NCBI GenBank assembly: GCA_036939975.1
Contig: JALLPB010000967.1
Location: 1 to 22,248, forward strand
DNA: 22,248 nucleotides
DNA from: Cyclostephanos tholiformis
Taxonomy: Eukaryota; Bacillariophyta; Thalassiosirophyceae; Thalassiosirales; Thalassiosiraceae
Direction: 5' to 3'
In this document: positions 19,223-22,248 of the stretch, in pieces
How the letters are laid out: the number at the start of each line of letters is the position of its first letter
How positions within the stretch are numbered: position 1 is the first letter of the stretch
Notes under the pieces: model-generated
What the model saw: only the letters and a program-made list of their open reading frames with translations
Databases searched by the model: none
Told to the model about the DNA's origin: nothing
Translations under genes and position numbers: made by a program

Positions 19223-20590
19223 GTGGATTTTAACAGTTCATCATCAGAGTCGGAATTGGACAAAGATGATAAATTGAATGAAGAGGACGAATGTCACCAT
19301 TGCCGCTTTGGAAAGAAGCCATTGACAACCTGAGCGAGAAAGAGCAGACAATAAAGAAACTACAGGCGGAAATGGATTGCATGAAGAACAAGTCTAAACC
19401 AACCAAGAAGACTCTATGAAAAAACATGAAGTGGTCGGGTAAGGAGATAAACTTGTCCGAAAGCATAAATACCTTTGTCCAAGTTTTCTTATTTCTGAGG
19501 TACAAATTCCTCAAGGACGGATGGCAGAACTACCAGCCTGATAAAAGGATAGCTTGTCATCGATGTGCTTGTGCAAACTCTCACTGCCAGAGGGGAGAAA
19601 AGCAGATGATATTTGGGAGAGGGTGATTGTGCAGTCAATACAGATGAAATACGTAAACATAATGGGGAACATGAACAATGACCTGAAGAAGATATACCTG
19701 AGTATGTGTTTTGTGAAGTGTGATTTGAAGAATGTTTTATATTAGAACTAACCAAATTCAACCTCCTCCACCTCTTTGCAGACATAATAGTATCCTAAAA
19801 CTGGACATGATAGTGGAAGGACTGTAAGGATTCATTGACAAGACAAATGTTGACAATGACAAGAACCAAGGATTGCCTGAGGTGTACAAGTTCTTTACGA
19901 GATATGTGAGGCGGATTCATCCAAACACACATTGGAAGAGGACCATGAGGATCAATGCAAATAAAGTATTTTTCCAACTTGTTACTCCAAGCGATATTGC
20001 TTTTGTCATTTTGTTGCTTAAAAATGGTATGCCAGTGTGGAACAAGAAGAAGGTTCTGTTCGAAACCAAAGAAATGAAGAAGACAAAAGCAAAACCTCTG
20101 TTCATGTCAGAAGAAGGCCATAAGAAGAGCTTCGGAAAAACAATGTTTGGCAAGAGGCATACAGTAATAGAGAGCAAATGTGTGCTCTAATTAATGGATG
20201 GGAGAGGTGGGAGCTGGAAGGGGATCTCAAGAAAGGTAAAGAGCTTCTAAGTACAAATTGGAGAAAAGCATAAATGAACAAAAAGGCTAATGGGAGGAGG
20301 GAGGGTGGTGAGGACAACAGCGATGACGGTTCAGACGACAACAATGGATATCATTTGGACAAGTATGATGATGTGGAGGAGTTGCCTTTTAGATTGGATG
20401 ATGGGAATCTAAGGAAGGTTACAGGCTTATATAGTGAGATTGCTGAGGAGGATGAATGCGAGAAGGGTGATGCAAATAATGATGAAGAAGACAGTGCAGG
20501 GGATAATGGAGATGATGAGGAGGATGAGGTGGATGCGGAGAATAAAAGAAAGTGGCAAAGGAGATCAGATAGATGTAAGGATAGGTGAAG
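19223..20590 (+). pseudogene. transposon accessory protein relic (acidic start, coiled coil, conserved helical domains)
   Basis: Blocks lie in order but in shifting frames. An acidic start (DFNSSSSESELDKDD) is followed by a coiled coil (LSEKEQTIKKLQAEMDCM), then VFLFLRYKFLKDGWQNY, and after a frameshift near 19550 by KADDIWERVIVQSIQMKY. The open frame 19873-20190 gives KFFTRYVRRIHPNTHWKR and VTPSDIAFVILLLKNG; the helical end WERWELEGDLKKGKELL is in another frame, and an acidic tail fills 20274-20590. It looks like the second, non-transposase protein carried by some diatom DNA transposons; its role is unknown. An in-frame TGA (near 19420), a TAA near 19829 and at least two frame slips show it is dead. 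It lies inside the nested element. Confidence 0.45.
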
Positions 20591-20885
20591 ATGAAAAGAA
20601 TATGGTCAATGGGTGGAGTTTATTGTTAGGTAATATTGTAATAAATGTTAGGATGAGTCAATCACAAATAAACTTTGATAGTAGCAGTAAAATGTTATAT
20701 ACAAAGTATGATTTTTATGATTAAAATTAAAATACTCTAGTAACTTTAAACTGCTACTTAGAAAAAAACTAATTTGTACATACAATTTATATATTTCTTG
20801 GCAAATTAAAATGTGACAAGTAAAATTATATTGTTTCTGAGATCTAGTACAAATATCTAAGTAAAATTTTAATTCTGGAGATTCA
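20591..20885. other. AT-rich right subterminal zone of the nested element
   Basis: The stretch is AT-rich with no credible coding sequence and leads into the right inverted repeat. Confidence 0.6.
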
Positions 20886-20903
20886 TTTGTTGGTCTTGTG
20901 AGG
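20886..20903 (-). repeat. right terminal inverted repeat of the nested element
   Basis: The sequence TTTGTTGGTCTTGTGAGG is the inverse of 16487-16504 with one mismatch. It is followed by GAC, which also precedes the insertion on the left. Confidence 0.8.
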
Positions 20904-22248
20904 GACACTGCGTGCCGACTTGGACGGGACAATAAATGAAAATACATGGAGTTTTGGTGGGTATTGTGGTGAAGTGGACGGCTGCCTCAGAGACAAGAAA
21001 GTATCAAAGGGAGGTCAGACAACAATGTTGTATGACATCCATCGACATTATCCATGTGCTTACATCCATTGACACAAACTTCAGAAGTGCCCGGAAGGAT
21101 TTAATGAACAAGGGCCATTAGAAATTTATGATCTTTTGAGGTCAATTGATGCACTGGTTGAGAGTGGGGATCCTACATCAGGCTGTGGAAAGGTGTTGAT
21201 CCCAAAGCCTACCGGGATTGGTGTAATGCCATATCACTTGAAAAAGATCTATCCCAAACCACCCCACATCATTGCCGAATCATTTCTCTGGTGATGATGT
21301 CATGGATTTGATAGAATGGAAGAGATACGGTTGTACCATGACAAACCCCTGAGATTGCTTCCCAGAAGGTCTGAAGGAGTATTTGCATCATGACAAAGTG
21401 CTCCCTGGCTGCCCCAAGGCTAAGGCAATGCATATGTGATGCCAATAGTTGCAATCAAGGAGTGTCCCCTTGTGAATGAATCAAAGGCTTTCACAAAGGC
21501 TTTGGTTTCCTGTCAGTCAATGGGTGCAACAAATATTTGTGGTGTGAACAATCTTCCATTGGTTACGAATTATGTTTAAAAAATCAGAGGCAAGGGAAAC
21601 CAACAGCCTGTTTGGGGCATCTAACAAAATGAAGCATGAGAGACCTATCTTCGGCACTATTACAGAATAGATAACCTTGATCACATGATCAAGAATGCCA
21701 GCAATCAATATTTGACGTGGAAGTACTGACCTTCACCATATCTACATGCAAAGTCGATAGGAATCATGGCAGCATATGACATGTACAATGAGTGTTGTGA
21801 TGGACTGCTAGATCCATCATGGGCGATTCTGAAGAGTAAGCAGATGGGATTTGCACAGTTTTGAATGAAATTATCAGAGCAAATGTTAACCTATGATCCT
21901 TGGGACAATCACTATGCTGGAGATGATAAATTCCGGCGGTTCACACAACAACACAAACTTTGCAGGAGTAGTACATCTGTGAATAGTGTGGACAATGATG
22001 AAGTCATTTCCAATGATGGCTTGACATTTGACATATTCAAGAGAGCAGTAAGAGAAATGCCTCGATTCTGTGCAACAGTGGATCAGTTCAATAATCATTT
22101 TCACAACATTAAGAAAATGAATAATGTGGCCATATGCAAGGTATGCGGAAAAAAGACTATTTGGAAGTGTACCATCTGCTGTAGGAATTCATGCATCATG
22201 AAGGGTCAAGGTTGGAATGGTGCCAAATGTTTGATGATGTATCACAAT
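20904..22248 (+). pseudogene. piggyBac-like transposase, catalytic and C-terminal half (broken, runs off window)
   Basis: The frame resumes at ADLDGTINENTWSFGGYCGE, continuing the N-terminal half at 14675-16486. It carries KVSKGGQTTMLYDIHRHYP, a TGA at 21070-21072, PTGIGVMPYHLKKIYPKPPH, and a frame slip at about 21277. ECPLVNESKAFTKALVS and ATNICGVNNLPLVTNYV follow, then TAA at 21577-21579 and YRIDNLDHMIKNASNQYLTW, whose DNLDHM block corresponds to the second catalytic Asp of piggyBac transposases. Further stops are at 21727-21729 and 21862-21864. A terminal zinc ribbon (CKVCGKKTIWKCTICC) begins near 22138. The number of stops rules out a working enzyme. Confidence 0.82.

Larger units (their letters stand above)
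16487..20903. mobile_element. 4.4-kb nested DNA transposon with terminal inverted repeats
   Basis: The ends are CCTCACAAGACC at the left and its exact inverse at the right; extended to 18 bp (16487-16504 against 20886-20903) they match at 17 positions. The flanks read GTGA before and GACACTG after, giving a 2-bp GA (or 3-bp GAC, if the first C belongs to the flank) duplication. Excision leaves GTGACACTG, which restores V-T-L in the host transposase frame. A 2-3 bp duplication fits CACTA-type or a few other DNA-transposon groups, but the ends do not read CACTA. The interior is AT-rich near both ends and contains only broken coding fragments, so this copy is dead. Confidence 0.75.
14460..22248 (+). 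mobile_element. degraded piggyBac-like transposon, split by a nested insertion, truncated by window end
   Basis: A transposase of the diatom piggyBac-like type runs left to right in two pieces, 14675-16486 and 20904-22248. They join exactly when the nested element at 16487-20903 is removed. The left boundary is uncertain: no terminal repeat or TTAA duplication could be confirmed, although a TTAA lies at 14439-14442. The right end is outside the window. Confidence 0.65.

Overview
The window reads as eukaryotic nuclear DNA, most likely from a diatom (probably a centric diatom). Genes are sparse, have short GT-AG introns (77 to 241 bp), and sit between decayed DNA transposons. The cyclin resembles the diatom-specific cyclins, and two transposase relics resemble the piggyBac-like (DDE_Tnp_1_7) proteins abundant in diatom genomes. 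Species assignment is an inference, since no rRNA or organelle marker is present.

Layout. Positions 1-683 hold simple and low-complexity repeats and a motif-rich upstream region. Positions 684-4461 (+) encode a three-exon, 1190-residue protein with an N-terminal membrane anchor and two tandem nucleoside-hydrolase-like domains, the second lacking most of the catalytic aspartates. Converging on it with only 92 bp between the stop codons is a four-exon gene (6427 to 4554, -) for a TTD14-like protein (P-loop NTPase plus CYTH/triphosphate-tunnel-like domain). That gene is divergent from a two-exon gene at 6807-8620 (+) for a membrane-anchored SGNH/GDSL hydrolase; 379 bp of shared upstream DNA carries four TACGTA palindromes. 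Positions 8621-13227 are gene-poor and hold a 1.4-kb inverted-repeat element (9516-10932) with an internal ~178-bp tandem repeat, abutting a piggyBac-like pseudogene tail (10933-11771). An uninterrupted 300-codon cyclin gene lies at 14130 to 13228 (-).

From about 14.5 kb to the end is one large degraded piggyBac-like copy, cut in two by a nested element (16487-20903). The nested element has 18-bp terminal inverted repeats (17/18 identical) and a short GA/GAC target duplication; removing it rejoins the transposase reading frame. Inside it are fossils of a Zn2Cys6 zinc-cluster exon, a minus-strand transposon protein, and a coiled-coil accessory protein.

The four intact genes (nucleoside hydrolase-like, TTD14-like, SGNH hydrolase, cyclin) show no obvious shared pathway. 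The most unusual items are the tandem active/degenerate nucleoside hydrolase fusion and the nested transposon with its captured zinc-cluster exon.
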